Source of the DNA: Agrobacterium tumefaciens
GTDB taxonomy: Bacteria > Pseudomonadota > Alphaproteobacteria > Rhizobiales > Rhizobiaceae
Direction of reading: 5' to 3'
Assembly (NCBI RefSeq): GCF_009649785.1
Contig: NZ_WJOK01000008.1
Span: 124,001 to 188,000, forward strand
DNA length: 64,000 bases
Positions 45,376 to 55,441 of this stretch are shown here, in pieces. The stretch's first letter is position 1; every line of letters starts with the position of its first letter. Position numbers and translations under genes: made by a program. The notes under the pieces were generated by a model that was given only the letters and a program-made list of their open reading frames with translations, did no database searches and was not told the DNA's origin.

Positions 45376-45526
45376 ATGAAGCTCACGATATACGGGTTCT
45401 TTGGCCTTGGTGGGTAGAACAAATGGAGCGCGGGCGCAAGACATCTTGCACCCTGTCGCGCCAGGCGCCGGATTTTCGCCGGAACCTGATACGCGTTTTT
45501 TACGGTTCTCAGTTTCAATTCACGTC

Positions 45527-45859
45527 ATGACCATGATCGCTCTCTGCTTCATGACCTATATGGCCTTCAATCTTTTCGTCTTTCTTGTCTATTGGTGGGA
45601 CAAGGAGGCGGCAAGAAACGGTGGCTGGCGCATTCGGGAAAGTACTCTGTTATTGCTTGCTTTCATTGGCGGCAGCTTGGGCGCAGTCTCGGCTCAACAA
45701 CTGCTGCGCCACAAAACCCGCAAGGAACCCTTCCGCAGCATCCTGATATCCATCGTAATTCTACAGGTGGGCCTTGTCGCGTCCCTCGCCATCATGCCGG
45801 ACTGGCCGATACGGCTTGTAACCGGCTTGCAGACGCTCTCTCAGAACCCCGGCCCATAA
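45527..45859 (+). CDS. DUF1294-family small membrane protein
   Basis: 110 residues from the ATG at 45527, chosen because the family begins just before a hydrophobic helix; the upstream frame is open to 45401. MTYMAFNLFVFLVYWWDKEAA, then RIRESTLLLLAFIGGSLGA and RHKTRKEPFRSIL are the DUF1294 pattern, with three or four membrane helices. Function is unknown. Its last 19 nt overlap the end of the convergent GNAT gene. No strong ribosome site is visible. Confidence 0.78.
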   Translation: MTMIALCFMTYMAFNLFVFLVYWWDKEAARNGGWRIRESTLLLLAFIGGSLGAVSAQQLLRHKTRKEPFRSILISIVILQVGLVASLAIMPDWPIRLVTGLQTLSQNPGP

Positions 45860-46350
45860 AGGCCGCTCTCGACCTCGACCAGCTGCTTTTGCAGGCCGAC
45901 GGATTGCACGTCGCGATCAAGCTTCGGCGCATAGGAGACGGAGAGCCAGTGGACGCTGTAACCGTGATGACGGAAAAAGGCGACCGCCGGTTCGTTCTGC
46001 GCATGGGTTTCAAGCCGGATGGTTTCGAAATCACGTTGCAATATCTGCCGTTCGATATCCGCAAGCAGGAGGCTGCCTATACCCCTGCGCTGAAAATCCG
46101 GATCGATCCAGAAATCGGAAATCGCCTCGTTGAAATGTTCCCGTGCCGCCCATCCGGCAACCGCGCCGCCGAACTCGGCCACGCGGATGGCAAGCCAGGA
46201 CGAGCGGGTGAAATTGGAAAAGGCACTGGCTGCGTTATCGTAAAGCGTCGTGGTAATGCCGAGCGCCGTTGTGGCCTGCCGCCATGCCCTGAGGCCGATG
46301 GCTGCCAGAACCTCCGCTTCCTGCTCCTGCGCATTGCGAATGACGATCAA
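45841..46350 (-). CDS. GNAT-family N-acetyltransferase divergent from yjhX
   Basis: 169 residues from a TTG at 46350, with GGAGGG 6 nt upstream; the open frame continues to an ATG at 46416. IVIRNAQEQEAEVLAAI opens the fold, FWIDPDFQRRGIGSLLLADIE is the acetyl-CoA motif, and EPAVAFFRHHGYSVHWLSV closes it. Its neighbour on the other strand is a YjhX homologue; in E. coli YjhX is reported to be paired with the GNAT protein YjhQ as its antitoxin, so this gene is a candidate counterpart. Orthology with YjhQ is not shown. Confidence 0.85.
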   Translation of the reverse strand: MIVIRNAQEQEAEVLAAIGLRAWRQATTALGITTTLYDNAASAFSNFTRSSWLAIRVAEFGGAVAGWAAREHFNEAISDFWIDPDFQRRGIGSLLLADIERQILQRDFETIRLETHAQNEPAVAFFRHHGYSVHWLSVSYAPKLDRDVQSVGLQKQLVEVESGLYGPGF

Positions 46351-46533
46351 GCCGCGCCCTCCATGGCCCAACGAAGTAAAGCACCGGCGGCGCGATTCGG
46401 CCAGTGCGGTTTCCACACGCCCTGCCCGCCCGGTCGGGTGATGCCCGTGGGACTTGACCGCACACGTCTCCCCCGCTAACCAAAAAGAGCAAACAAGGAG
46501 CTTTTATGTTCGCTCAATCGGAGTCCCGGTAAC

Positions 46534-46566
46534 GGCCCTGCCCGCAAGTTTCTTGCGCGCCGGGCC
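46534..46566. promoter_or_regulatory. Strong hairpin in the GNAT-yjhX divergent region
   Basis: GGCCC (46534-46538) and GGGCC (46562-46566) close a stem that continues inward to CGCAAG (46543-46548) / CTTGCG (46552-46557) with a 3-nt loop. It lies 82 bp before the yjhX ATG and could be an operator, a leader hairpin or a transcript end. Confidence 0.4.
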
Positions 46567-46647
46567 ATGATGAAACCGACCTGGATGCCTTAACGGCACC
46601 CGGACTTGTTTTCATGCGTCTAGAAGACGCCGACCGGATTTCCGACA

Positions 46648-46905
46648 ATGGACATTTCCCGCGCCGAACAGCGCATTCTTCACCTGCTCGCCCAGGGCGG
46701 CAGCATCGAACTCGTTCGAGACGACCATCACAAAATCGAAAAACTCGCGCTCTATACGCGCGACGGCTGGATTTTCAGCGGCCTCGATCTCCTCACCTTC
46801 CGCAAACTGAAGCAGAAGAGAGCCATCGCCTCCTCGGGCGGCAAGCCTTACCGCATCACGACGCGTGGTTTGGAACTCGTACGGGGTGAGCTGGACAATC
46901 GATAA
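46648..46905 (+). CDS. yjhX: YjhX/TopAI family (UPF0386) protein
   Basis: 85 residues, the same length as E. coli YjhX. MDISRAEQRILHLLAQGG, the middle LYTRDGWIF, then LTFRKLKQKRAIASS and the C-terminal GKPYRITTRGLELVRGELDNR align along the whole E. coli protein as I recall it. E. coli YjhX was reported to bind and inhibit DNA topoisomerase I and to be toxic when overproduced. The predicted fold is a small winged helix. The ribosome site is weak. It is divergent from a GNAT gene, and topA lies 12 kb downstream. Chromosomal copies are widespread in Rhizobiales, so a housekeeping role is possible. Confidence 0.9.
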   Translation: MDISRAEQRILHLLAQGGSIELVRDDHHKIEKLALYTRDGWIFSGLDLLTFRKLKQKRAIASSGGKPYRITTRGLELVRGELDNR

Positions 46906-46911
46906 AAACAA

Positions 46912-46936
46912 ACGGGCGGCACTTGATGCCGCCCGT
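46912..46936. terminator. Terminator between convergent yjhX and gatA
   Basis: ACGGGCGGC (46912-46920) pairs perfectly with GCCGCCCGT (46928-46936), 7-nt loop. On the minus strand TTTGTTTTT follows, so it works best for gatA. Confidence 0.82.
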
Positions 46937-46964
46937 GACAATTATAGAGCTTTTGTTCAGCCGC

Positions 46965-48446
<1,482 letters not shown>

Positions 48447-48501
48447 GGTCGGCAACGGCTTTCGAAATCTTGGAAAAATCGGGCGGCAAACGGCGGTCGG
48501 A

Positions 48502-48789
48502 TTACTCGACCACTTTCGGAACCATGAAGAAGTCCCGGTCGGTCGCAGGCGCATTGGCGACGATGTCTTCCGCCTTGTTGCCGTCGGTGACGACGTCGGC
48601 ACGCTTTTTCATATCCACGGGGGTAACGGAGGTCATCGGCTCGACGCCGTCAACATTCACTTCCGAAAGCTGCTCCACAAAACCGAGTATGCCGTTCAAC
48701 TGGCCAAGCATATTTTGTGCTTCGTCTTCAGTAACAGCGATACGGGCAAGGCGCGCAACGCGCTTTACGGTGGCGAGATCGACGGACAT
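48502..48789 (-). CDS. gatC: Asp/Glu-tRNA amidotransferase subunit C
   Basis: 95 residues. GatC wraps around the GatA-GatB interface and is needed to assemble the complex. [45 protein letters not shown] and the C-terminal [10 protein letters not shown] are the family pattern. GGAG lies 10 nt before the ATG at 48789. It is the first gene of gatCA. Confidence 0.95.
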   Translation of the reverse strand: MSVDLATVKRVARLARIAVTEDEAQNMLGQLNGILGFVEQLSEVNVDGVEPMTSVTPVDMKKRADVVTDGNKAEDIVANAPATDRDFFMVPKVVE

Positions 48790-48819
48790 GGTTCTACTCC
48801 GGTCAGAATTTTCCTAACC

Positions 48820-48848
48820 GCTATAATCACCATGTCCGCCATTCGCAA
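48820..48848 (-). promoter_or_regulatory. Candidate promoter for gatCA
   Basis: Read leftward: TTGCGA (48848-48843), 17-nt spacer, TATAGC (48825-48820). Each hexamer matches four of six bases of the general sigma-70 consensus. The predicted start is about 25 nt before the gatC ATG. Confidence 0.4.
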
Positions 48849-48914
48849 CGGTAGAAAGCATGTCGCGTAAAACTGTGTAGCGGTTTTGCTGTAGCGACAT
48901 GCGTCAGCAAAATG

Positions 48915-49619
48915 TCAGAAGGACAGTATTTCGCCCGGCTTCGGCGTGTGGACGCGCGCATCCGAGCCTTCCATGCCGGCCACGAACTTCTCCGGCGTCT
49001 GGTCAACGATCGGGAAGGAACCATAGTGGCAGGGAATGACGTTGGCGAATTTGAAAAAGCGCTGGCAGGCGAGTGCAGCCACCGCACCACCCATCGTGAA
49101 GCGGTCGCCGATTGGCACGAGACCGATATCCGGCTGGTGCAATTCGTTGATGAGCTTCATGTCGGAGAAAATATCCGTATCGCCCATATGATAGACGGCC
49201 GGACCGTCTTCGAAATGCAGCATCAGTCCATTGGCGTTGCCGAGTGAATGGGAAACGCCATCCTCAGTGATCTGGGCGGATGAATGCAGCGCATTGGTAA
49301 AGGTTACGGAAAAACCGTCGAAATGTACCGTGCCGCCAGTATTACCCATATCGACCTTCGCCACGCCCTTGGTGGAAAGCCAGGCGGCGAGATCGGCATT
49401 GGCAAGCACCGTCGCGCCCGTTTCGCGAGCAAGCTGGACGGTATCCCCCACATGATCGCCGTGGCCGTGGGTCAGGAGAATATGGGTGATGCCTTCAGCC
49501 GCGCTTTTCGCATCCTGTCCGGCAAAACCGGGATTGCCGGTGAAAAACGGATCGATAAGGATCTTCGCGCTGCCGTTTTCAAGGCGGAAGGCGGAATGGC
49601 CGAGCCAGGTGATTTTCAT
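48915..49619 (-). CDS. UPF0173 metal-dependent hydrolase (metallo-beta-lactamase fold)
   Basis: 234 residues. [30 protein letters not shown] opens the fold; [14 protein letters not shown] is the HxHxDH metal site; [12 protein letters not shown] and [11 protein letters not shown] supply the remaining Asp and His ligands. The family is related to YtkL/UlaG-like hydrolases, and the substrate is unknown. GGAG lies 9 nt before the ATG at 49619. It is divergent from the PhnA-like gene. Confidence 0.92.
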   Translation of the reverse strand: MKITWLGHSAFRLENGSAKILIDPFFTGNPGFAGQDAKSAAEGITHILLTHGHGDHVGDTVQLARETGATVLANADLAAWLSTKGVAKVDMGNTGGTVHFDGFSVTFTNALHSSAQITEDGVSHSLGNANGLMLHFEDGPAVYHMGDTDIFSDMKLINELHQPDIGLVPIGDRFTMGGAVAALACQRFFKFANVIPCHYGSFPIVDQTPEKFVAGMEGSDARVHTPKPGEILSF

Positions 49620-49703
49620 GGGAAGTTCTCCTTTGTATTGCCCGTATATTATGACATAGGACGGCTTGAACAACCGCACTACCGATATTTCAGAGAGGCG
49701 ACA

Positions 49704-50006
49704 ATGGCCGCGGATAATGACGATTACGTGTATGACGAGGCGACCGGCGAATGGCGGCCTGCGTCCGAGCTGGCCGCAGAAGCTTTGCGCGCGAACGAAG
49801 TGCGCGATGCGGCAGGCAACGTGCTTGCGGATGGTGACCAGGTAACGCTGATCAAGGATCTGAAGGTCAAAGGCACCAATACGGTCATCAAGCAGGGCAC
49901 TGTCATCAAATCGATCCGCCTGACCGGAAATCCGGAAGAAATCGATTGCAGGCACGAGACGGTCAAGGGTCTGGTGCTGCGCACCGAATTCGTCCGAAAA
50001 AGATAA
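49704..50006 (+). CDS. PhnA/YjdM-like domain protein without zinc ribbon
   Basis: 100 residues. The C-terminal PhnA domain is intact: [44 protein letters not shown] and [12 protein letters not shown]. The N-terminal zinc ribbon with four Cys of E. coli YjdM is replaced by [16 protein letters not shown] with no cysteine. The old link to alkylphosphonate use is regarded as a misnaming, and function is unknown. GAGAGG precedes the ATG. It is 15 nt before ruvX, probably one operon. Confidence 0.85.
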   Translation: MAADNDDYVYDEATGEWRPASELAAEALRANEVRDAAGNVLADGDQVTLIKDLKVKGTNTVIKQGTVIKSIRLTGNPEEIDCRHETVKGLVLRTEFVRKR

Positions 50007-50021
50007 AGGACAGCGTACGAC

Positions 50022-50501
50022 ATGGCGATACTTACCATCGAGGAGCTCGCGGAAACGCTTCAGCCGGCGCAGGCGATTGCGGGCCTCGACCTTGGGACGA
50101 AAACCATCGGACTTGCCATGTCGGACCTGTCGCGGCGCTTCGCCACGCCGCGCCCCGTCATCAAACGGGTCAAATTCACTCGGGATGCCGAGGTGCTGCT
50201 GGCCTTTGCCGAAAAGGAAAAGGTATCAGCTTTCATCATCGGCCTGCCCATAAACATGGATGGATCGGCCGGACCACGCGCGCAGGCAACACGCGCCTTC
50301 GTTCGTACCATGGGGGAAAAAACCGCCCTGCCCTTCATTTTCTGGGATGAACGGCTTTCAACGGTCGCCGCCGAACGTGTGCTTCTGGAAATGGATGTCT
50401 CACGCGCCAAACGGGCCGAACGCATCGATTCGGCAGCCGCAAGCTTCATTCTTCAGGGCGCGCTGGACAGGCTTTCGGCACTCGCCCGCGCAACGGGCTG
50501 A
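50022..50501 (+). CDS. ruvX: YqgF/RuvX-type Holliday-junction resolvase or pre-16S rRNA nuclease
   Basis: 159 residues with the RNase H-like YqgF fold. [18 protein letters not shown] holds the first catalytic Asp; [23 protein letters not shown] and [18 protein letters not shown] hold the next acidic residue; [19 protein letters not shown] has the last Asp. Members are described as Holliday-junction resolvases or as the nuclease that finishes the 16S 5' end. The last 49 nt overlap the convergent small membrane-protein gene. Confidence 0.93.
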   Translation: MAILTIEELAETLQPAQAIAGLDLGTKTIGLAMSDLSRRFATPRPVIKRVKFTRDAEVLLAFAEKEKVSAFIIGLPINMDGSAGPRAQATRAFVRTMGEKTALPFIFWDERLSTVAAERVLLEMDVSRAKRAERIDSAAASFILQGALDRLSALARATG

Positions 50502-50770
50502 CGTCCCTGCCACCAATTGGCAATCTGTTTTCGCTTGCGGAAAGCAAGGATCGCAAAAACGATCAGGCTGTCGACCGCTATGGCGCGCGCGACCAGCGGC
50601 GGCAGGCTTTCCGGCGGCAGGCCGAGGATATTGCCGTAAATCTGGAATACCAGATCATGCGTCTGGCGCGTCAGCATGAAGAAGCCGAAGCTCAAGTCGT
50701 AATAGGATAGCCAGTACCAGCTGCCGAGCAATGCGACGGGACCGGCCCAGAGGATCAAAAACCACTTCAT
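50453..50770 (-). CDS. Small two-helix membrane protein (DUF6105-like)
   Basis: 105 residues from the ATG at 50770. [41 protein letters not shown] opens with a membrane helix; a second helix is [30 protein letters not shown] is a basic cytoplasmic tail. I believe it belongs to a rhizobial family called DUF6105, but this is from memory. Its ATG overlaps the stop of an upstream 53-residue gene by 4 nt, and its 3' end overlaps ruvX by 49 nt. Confidence 0.75.
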   Translation of the reverse strand: MKWFLILWAGPVALLGSWYWLSYYDLSFGFFMLTRQTHDLVFQIYGNILGLPPESLPPLVARAIAVDSLIVFAILAFRKRKQIANWWQGRQPVARASAESLSSAP

Positions 50771-50928
50771 GCAGTCTGCTCCCGCGTGAAAATCGTATCG
50801 GGAATGCCAGCAAGCACCGCCCAGCGCACCAGAGCCATCAGGCAAAGGTTAAACGCTGGCGCGTCAATATCCAACGGCAGCATAGCAAAAAACGTCATCA
50901 TGACGCCCAAAGCTGTCCAGCGGCTCAC
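50767..50928 (-). CDS. 53-residue hydrophobic protein, translationally coupled to the next gene
   Basis: The frame starts with a GTG at 50928 with GGGAG 6 nt upstream, and stops in the ATGA that also starts the 105-residue membrane gene. It reads from VSRWTALGVMMTFFAMLP through FNLCLMALVRWAVLAGIPD to FTREQTA, so one or two short membrane helices are likely. Coupling, ribosome site and a CtrA-type box 35 bp upstream of the start together support a real gene. I do not recognise a family. Confidence 0.65.
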   Translation of the reverse strand: MSRWTALGVMMTFFAMLPLDIDAPAFNLCLMALVRWAVLAGIPDTIFTREQTA

Positions 50929-50962
50929 TTGCGGCTCCCTTATACGCAGTCATTGCGCATGG

Positions 50963-50977
50963 TTAACATTTTGTTAA
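50963..50977. promoter_or_regulatory. CtrA-type binding site
   Basis: TTAACATTTTGTTAA is an exact TTAA-N7-TTAA, the full CtrA consensus of alphaproteobacteria. It begins 35 bp upstream of the GTG of the 53-residue gene, where CtrA would overlap or lie beside the promoter. The CtrA kinase cckA is in the same window. Confidence 0.6.
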
Positions 50978-51186
50978 TGCACACTGGACCGGTAACCATG
51001 GCTAAGCAAATGAAAGCTGTCGGTATGGTTAACGGTGGCGGGTTCGGCTGTGGAAAACACCCCTCACGAAGCCAACGGCATGCGATGCCGCAAGGTTGCC
51101 GGACCACTGAAAACATGGTTGATTTTTCGTCAAATAACGGCCGATTTTGTTAAGGCGACCGTCTCGCCCGGCTCGTTACGCCGCGC

Positions 51187-51831
51187 TCAGCCGTAAACGC
51201 CGCGCACCAGTCTTTTGACGGCGGTTGCAATCTTGTCCCAGTCCTTGTCCGACTTCAACGGCACGCCGGCGAACTGGCCGCTGGTGGCGGCGGAAATCAC
51301 GAGATGCTGGATGGCGGCGAACAACACGGCATTGACGGCTGCGGTATCTACGCCCTTGGGTGCTGCCAGCGATCCGCGCATGCGCTCCAGCCATTTGCCG
51401 AGCGATTTGGCACGGGCTTCGGCAAGCTGCCTGACCTGCGGCGAGCCATCCGACACTTCCCAGGCAATGATCTTGCAGACGAGAGGATCGCTGCGCAGCG
51501 CATCCATGAAATAAAGCGCCAGCTTTTCCATGAGATCGCCATAGGTCAACAGGAACATGCCGCCGGTATCTTCAGGAATACGGTCCTTCACCCAGGATCC
51601 GAGATCCTCGCCGATCGCCTCGATCAACCCTTCCAGACCGCCGAAATAACGGTAGATCAGCTGCTTGTCGCATCCGGCGCGGCGGGCAACGGCATTGATG
51701 CCAAAACCCTGAAAGCCCTCTTCGGCCAGAAGCGACCGGGCCGCCTCAAAAATCGCCTTCTCGGTCGCAGCGCGATCCTTGATGCGCTTTTCCGGCTTGT
51801 CGGCTGAAATCACCTCTGCGGTCGCCAGCAT
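51187..51831 (-). CDS. TetR-family transcriptional regulator
   Basis: 214 residues. The N-terminal HTH is clear: KDRAATEKAIFEAARSLLAEEGFQGFGINAVARRAGCDKQLIYRYFGGLEGLI. The helical C-terminal domain (residues 80-210) carries the ligand pocket, with no recognisable effector. No obvious target gene is divergent from it; the nearest neighbour is a leftward GNAT gene upstream. GGGAAGC precedes the ATG at 51831. Confidence 0.9.
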   Translation of the reverse strand: MLATAEVISADKPEKRIKDRAATEKAIFEAARSLLAEEGFQGFGINAVARRAGCDKQLIYRYFGGLEGLIEAIGEDLGSWVKDRIPEDTGGMFLLTYGDLMEKLALYFMDALRSDPLVCKIIAWEVSDGSPQVRQLAEARAKSLGKWLERMRGSLAAPKGVDTAAVNAVLFAAIQHLVISAATSGQFAGVPLKSDKDWDKIATAVKRLVRGVYG

Positions 51832-51966
51832 GCTTCCCTACCCGTCTTTTAAAAGGCCTGACCCAACGGGTTAACAAAGCATGAAGACGAGGACAATGCA
51901 GCGCAGCAGCTGGGGAGAAGGTTCCTGTGGATGAATGAAGATCGAGGACCCGTACCCCGCAAATAA

Positions 51967-52578
51967 TCACTCCAGCGCCATTCCAAACCACACGGTGCCT
52001 GTTGTGTCGTGAGTTTCGAGACGTTTGAAGCCGCGGGTTTCCCAAAAGCGGATACCCGCCTGGTTGCGCTCGCTGGCGCCGAGGTGGATGCCATAGACGT
52101 TGTTTTGTCTCGCCATATCCAGCCAGCGCGACAAAAGCCGCGTGCCGCCGCCCTTGCCCTGTGTGCGTGGCAGAAGGTTCAGGTGGATATGGGCCGGAAA
52201 CGGATCGGTCAGCCAGGTTGGCGTGTGGCGCGGGTGGTGGATGAAATGTGCACGGCGCTGATCGGCGTCCCATGTTTGCTGGTCGCCAACGGGGTCGGGA
52301 TAAAGGGCGCGCAGATGCGGCCACCACTCACGCTCCAGCCGCTCATCATGCAAGGCGGTATCGAGCGCGCCGGCGATGTAACCGCAGACACCCTCTTCGT
52401 CTTCCGCCACAAAAACGGCATCGGGCCACAGATGCAGATAAGGCACGGAATAAATATGCCCCACCATGCGGCCATCGCGATAAAGCGGGGTGGCATCCTG
52501 CCCGGCATCGCCGGTGGCAAGACTGATGGCGTAGAGCGCCTCTTCATCTTCAGGACGGGCGGAGCGGAAGGTCAGCAT
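51967..52578 (-). CDS. GNAT-family N-acetyltransferase
   Basis: 203 residues. MLTFRSARPEDEEALYAISLATGD opens the fold; DAVFVAEDEEGVCGYIAGALD is the central sheet; HLNLLPRTQGKGGGTRLLSRWLDMAR is the acetyl-CoA loop and GIHLGASERNQAGIRFWETRGFKRLE closes it. The pattern resembles acetyltransferases next to glycoside hydrolases in other bacteria, but no such gene is here. The substrate is unknown. Confidence 0.88.
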   Translation of the reverse strand: MLTFRSARPEDEEALYAISLATGDAGQDATPLYRDGRMVGHIYSVPYLHLWPDAVFVAEDEEGVCGYIAGALDTALHDERLEREWWPHLRALYPDPVGDQQTWDADQRRAHFIHHPRHTPTWLTDPFPAHIHLNLLPRTQGKGGGTRLLSRWLDMARQNNVYGIHLGASERNQAGIRFWETRGFKRLETHDTTGTVWFGMALE

Positions 52579-52717
52579 CTGCTATCGACCTCCATCTTCA
52601 TGCGCGCGCACGCGCCCAACGACTTAAAGACAGAAATACGCCCCACGCCAACGCCTTTTCTCAAATCCGATACCCCTCCCACAGGGACTGCAACAACAGC
52701 TTTCCACCCTTTATCGG

Positions 52718-54370
52718 TCAGGACGCGGGCGGATACAATAAATCGATTATATAATTCGGATCAAAGCGAGAATCGAGCATGCCGTAAGTATGTCGCCAAC
52801 CACCCGCCAGACGGGTTTCGAGGAAGGCGTCTGCGATCTTGCCGGCGCCGAGCCGGCAAAGCTCTGCGGCAGCGGCAGCAAGTGCGAATTGCTCCACCAG
52901 CAGGCGGGCAGCACCCTCATCGCGTTCGGCAAGCGCGATTGCGGCGCGCAGCACATCCGTGGTCTTTTTTCCGGCGGGTCCGAGGTCGCGCTCCAGCGTC
53001 TGGAAAACGAGATCGAACAGATCCTTGCCGCGCTGAAGAACACGCAGCACATCCAGCGCCATGACGTTGCCGGAGCCTTCCCAGATGGCATTGACCGGCG
53101 CTTCGCGGTAGTGGCGGGCAATCGGCCGTTCTTCCACATATCCGTTGCCGCCAAGGCACTCCATCGCCTCGTAGATCAACGCCGGCGCGATCTTGCAGCA
53201 CCAGTATTTCACAATCGGCGTCATCACCCGCGCATAGGCCGCCTCGGCGGCATTGTTGCGGGCGGCATCGAATGCCGATGCCAGCCGGAAGGAGAGTGCC
53301 GTTGCGGCTGCGACATCCAGCGCCATATCGGCGAGAACGCGCGTCATGATCGGCTGGCTCACCAGCGTCTTGCCGAAGACAGAACGGCCGCGTGCGAAAT
53401 GCACGGCTTCGGCGAGCGAAGCGCGCATCATGCCTGATGATGCCAAAGCGCAGTCGAGCCGCGTCAGCGTCACCATGTCGAGAATGGTGCGCACACCGCT
53501 GCCGGGTTCACCCAGAAGATAACCGAAAGCATCGGTGAACTCGACTTCGGCGGAGGCATTGGAGCGGTTGCCTAGCTTGTCCTTCAGGCGCTGGAAATGC
53601 AGGCCGTTGGCGGAACCGTCTTCCAGATAACGCGGCACCAGGAAACAGCCCATGCCGTCGCCCATCTGCGCCAGCATGACGAAACCGTCGCTCATCGGCG
53701 CGGACAGGAACCATTTGTGGCCGGACAGGCGATAGATGCCCTCGCCCACCCGCTCCGCCGTGCTGCGGTTGGCGCGCACATCCGTGCCGCCCTGTTTTTC
53801 CGTCATGCCCATGCCGACGGTGACGGCGGTTTTCTGCAAGGCCGGCTTCTGCGAGGAATCATATTTCCGCGACAGTATCTTCGGCACCCATTCCTTCTGC
53901 ACACGCGACGAGGTCATGATGGCGGCGACGGAGGCGCTGGTCATGGTCAACGGGCAGAGATGCCCGGCCTCGAGCTGCGAGGTCAGATAAAATTTGGTGG
54001 CGCGCGCCTTGTGTTCATTGCCGCGCGTTTCGGCTGCATTTTCCCAGACGCTGGAATGAAGACCCGATGACATGGAACGGCGCATCAGTGCGTGCCATGC
54101 GGGATGGAACTCAACCTGATCGAGACGTTCCCCGCGCGGGCCATGCGTGTGCAGCTGCGGCACGCCTTGATTGGCCATGCGCGCCAGTTCCTGCGCCTCG
54201 TGCGAGGTGACGTAACGGCCGAGCTGGTCGAACTCGTCCCTCAGATTGCGTGACAGGCCGGATGTGAGGTCGACGATCAGCGGATCGGAACGATAGGCAT
54301 TAATACCGGACCATAGGCTAGGCTGGTTTAGTTCGGCGAGCGATTCTTCTGTCCGGTTCATGCCTGTCAT
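52718..54370 (-). CDS. aidB: AidB-like acyl-CoA dehydrogenase family flavoprotein
   Basis: About 550 residues from the ATG at 54370 (GAAGG 6 nt upstream; another at 54376). AidB is an FAD protein induced in the E. coli adaptive response to alkylation that binds [59 protein letters not shown] and [40 protein letters not shown] follow the AidB rather than the shorter catabolic acyl-CoA dehydrogenase pattern. The C-terminal extension of about 120 residues is present. It is divergent from pyrB. Confidence 0.88.
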   Translation of the reverse strand: MTGMNRTEESLAELNQPSLWSGINAYRSDPLIVDLTSGLSRNLRDEFDQLGRYVTSHEAQELARMANQGVPQLHTHGPRGERLDQVEFHPAWHALMRRSMSSGLHSSVWENAAETRGNEHKARATKFYLTSQLEAGHLCPLTMTSASVAAIMTSSRVQKEWVPKILSRKYDSSQKPALQKTAVTVGMGMTEKQGGTDVRANRSTAERVGEGIYRLSGHKWFLSAPMSDGFVMLAQMGDGMGCFLVPRYLEDGSANGLHFQRLKDKLGNRSNASAEVEFTDAFGYLLGEPGSGVRTILDMVTLTRLDCALASSGMMRASLAEAVHFARGRSVFGKTLVSQPIMTRVLADMALDVAAATALSFRLASAFDAARNNAAEAAYARVMTPIVKYWCCKIAPALIYEAMECLGGNGYVEERPIARHYREAPVNAIWEGSGNVMALDVLRVLQRGKDLFDLVFQTLERDLGPAGKKTTDVLRAAIALAERDEGAARLLVEQFALAAAAAELCRLGAGKIADAFLETRLAGGWRHTYGMLDSRFDPNYIIDLLYPPAS

Positions 54371-54499
54371 TCGCATCCTTCTATCGGGATTCGTGCTTTA
54401 TTGCGTGTATATGCCAAAACCCGGCTTATCGCATGCTTGCCCGCAAAGCCACCTGTCTTTATAGACCCGTTGACTATTGCGACCCGGAGGACAATTTCC

Positions 54500-55441
54500 A
54501 TGGTCTATTTTCCCCACCGCCATCTCCTCGGCATAAAGGGGCTTTCCCATCAGGATATAACCCTGCTTCTCGACAAGGCCGACGAAGCGGTGAAAATCAG
54601 CCGTCAGCGCGAGAAAAAAACCTCGACGCTTCGGGGCCTCACGCAGATCAACCTGTTCTTCGAAGCTTCGACCCGGACACAATCCTCCTTCGAACTTGCC
54701 GGAAAACGGCTTGGCGCCGATGTGATGAACATGTCGGTCAGCAATTCCTCGGTGAAGAAGGGCGAAACGCTGATCGACACGGCGATGACGCTGAACGCCA
54801 TGCGCCCCGATGTGCTGATCGTGCGTCACTCCTCGGCCGGTGCCGCAGCCCTTCTCGCGCAGAAGGTTGCCTGCTCCGTGGTCAATGCCGGCGACGGCCA
54901 GCATGAACACCCGACGCAGGCCCTTCTCGACGCGCTGACCATTCGCCGCGCCAAGGGTGATCTTTCGGGAATAACGGTGGCGATCTGCGGCGACGTACTG
55001 CATTCGCGCGTTGCCCGCTCCAACATCATCCTGCTCAACCAGATGGGCGCGCGCGTGCGCGTCGTGGCTCCCGCGACGCTTCTTCCCTCCGGCATTCGCG
55101 ACATGAGCGTCGAGGTCTTCCATGACATGAAGGAAGGCCTGAAGAACGCCGATGTTGTGATGATGCTGCGCCTGCAGCGCGAGCGCATGTCCGGCTCCTT
55201 CGTGCCTTCGGTGCGCGAATATTTCCACTATTACGGTCTCGATGCCGAAAAGTTGAAGGCAGCGAAAGAAGATGCGCTGGTCATGCATCCCGGCCCGATG
55301 AACCGTGGCGTGGAAATCTCATCCGAAGTGGCTGATGGTCCGCAAAGCGTCATCGAAAGCCAGGTGGAAATGGGGGTTGCCGTGCGCATGGCTGTCATGG
55401 AAACCCTGCTTGTCTCGCAAAATCAGGGTGAGCGCGTATGA
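54500..55441 (+). CDS. pyrB: Aspartate carbamoyltransferase catalytic subunit
   Basis: 313 residues from the ATG at 54500 (GGAGGA 9 nt upstream). It joins carbamoyl phosphate and aspartate in pyrimidine synthesis. [20 protein letters not shown] is the carbamoyl-phosphate site; [16 protein letters not shown] and [11 protein letters not shown] follow; [12 protein letters not shown] closes the active site. No PyrI-type regulatory subunit is visible. The stop overlaps the pyrC-like start by 4 nt, as in the Pseudomonas pyrBC' pair. Confidence 0.96.
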   Translation: MVYFPHRHLLGIKGLSHQDITLLLDKADEAVKISRQREKKTSTLRGLTQINLFFEASTRTQSSFELAGKRLGADVMNMSVSNSSVKKGETLIDTAMTLNAMRPDVLIVRHSSAGAAALLAQKVACSVVNAGDGQHEHPTQALLDALTIRRAKGDLSGITVAICGDVLHSRVARSNIILLNQMGARVRVVAPATLLPSGIRDMSVEVFHDMKEGLKNADVVMMLRLQRERMSGSFVPSVREYFHYYGLDAEKLKAAKEDALVMHPGPMNRGVEISSEVADGPQSVIESQVEMGVAVRMAVMETLLVSQNQGERV

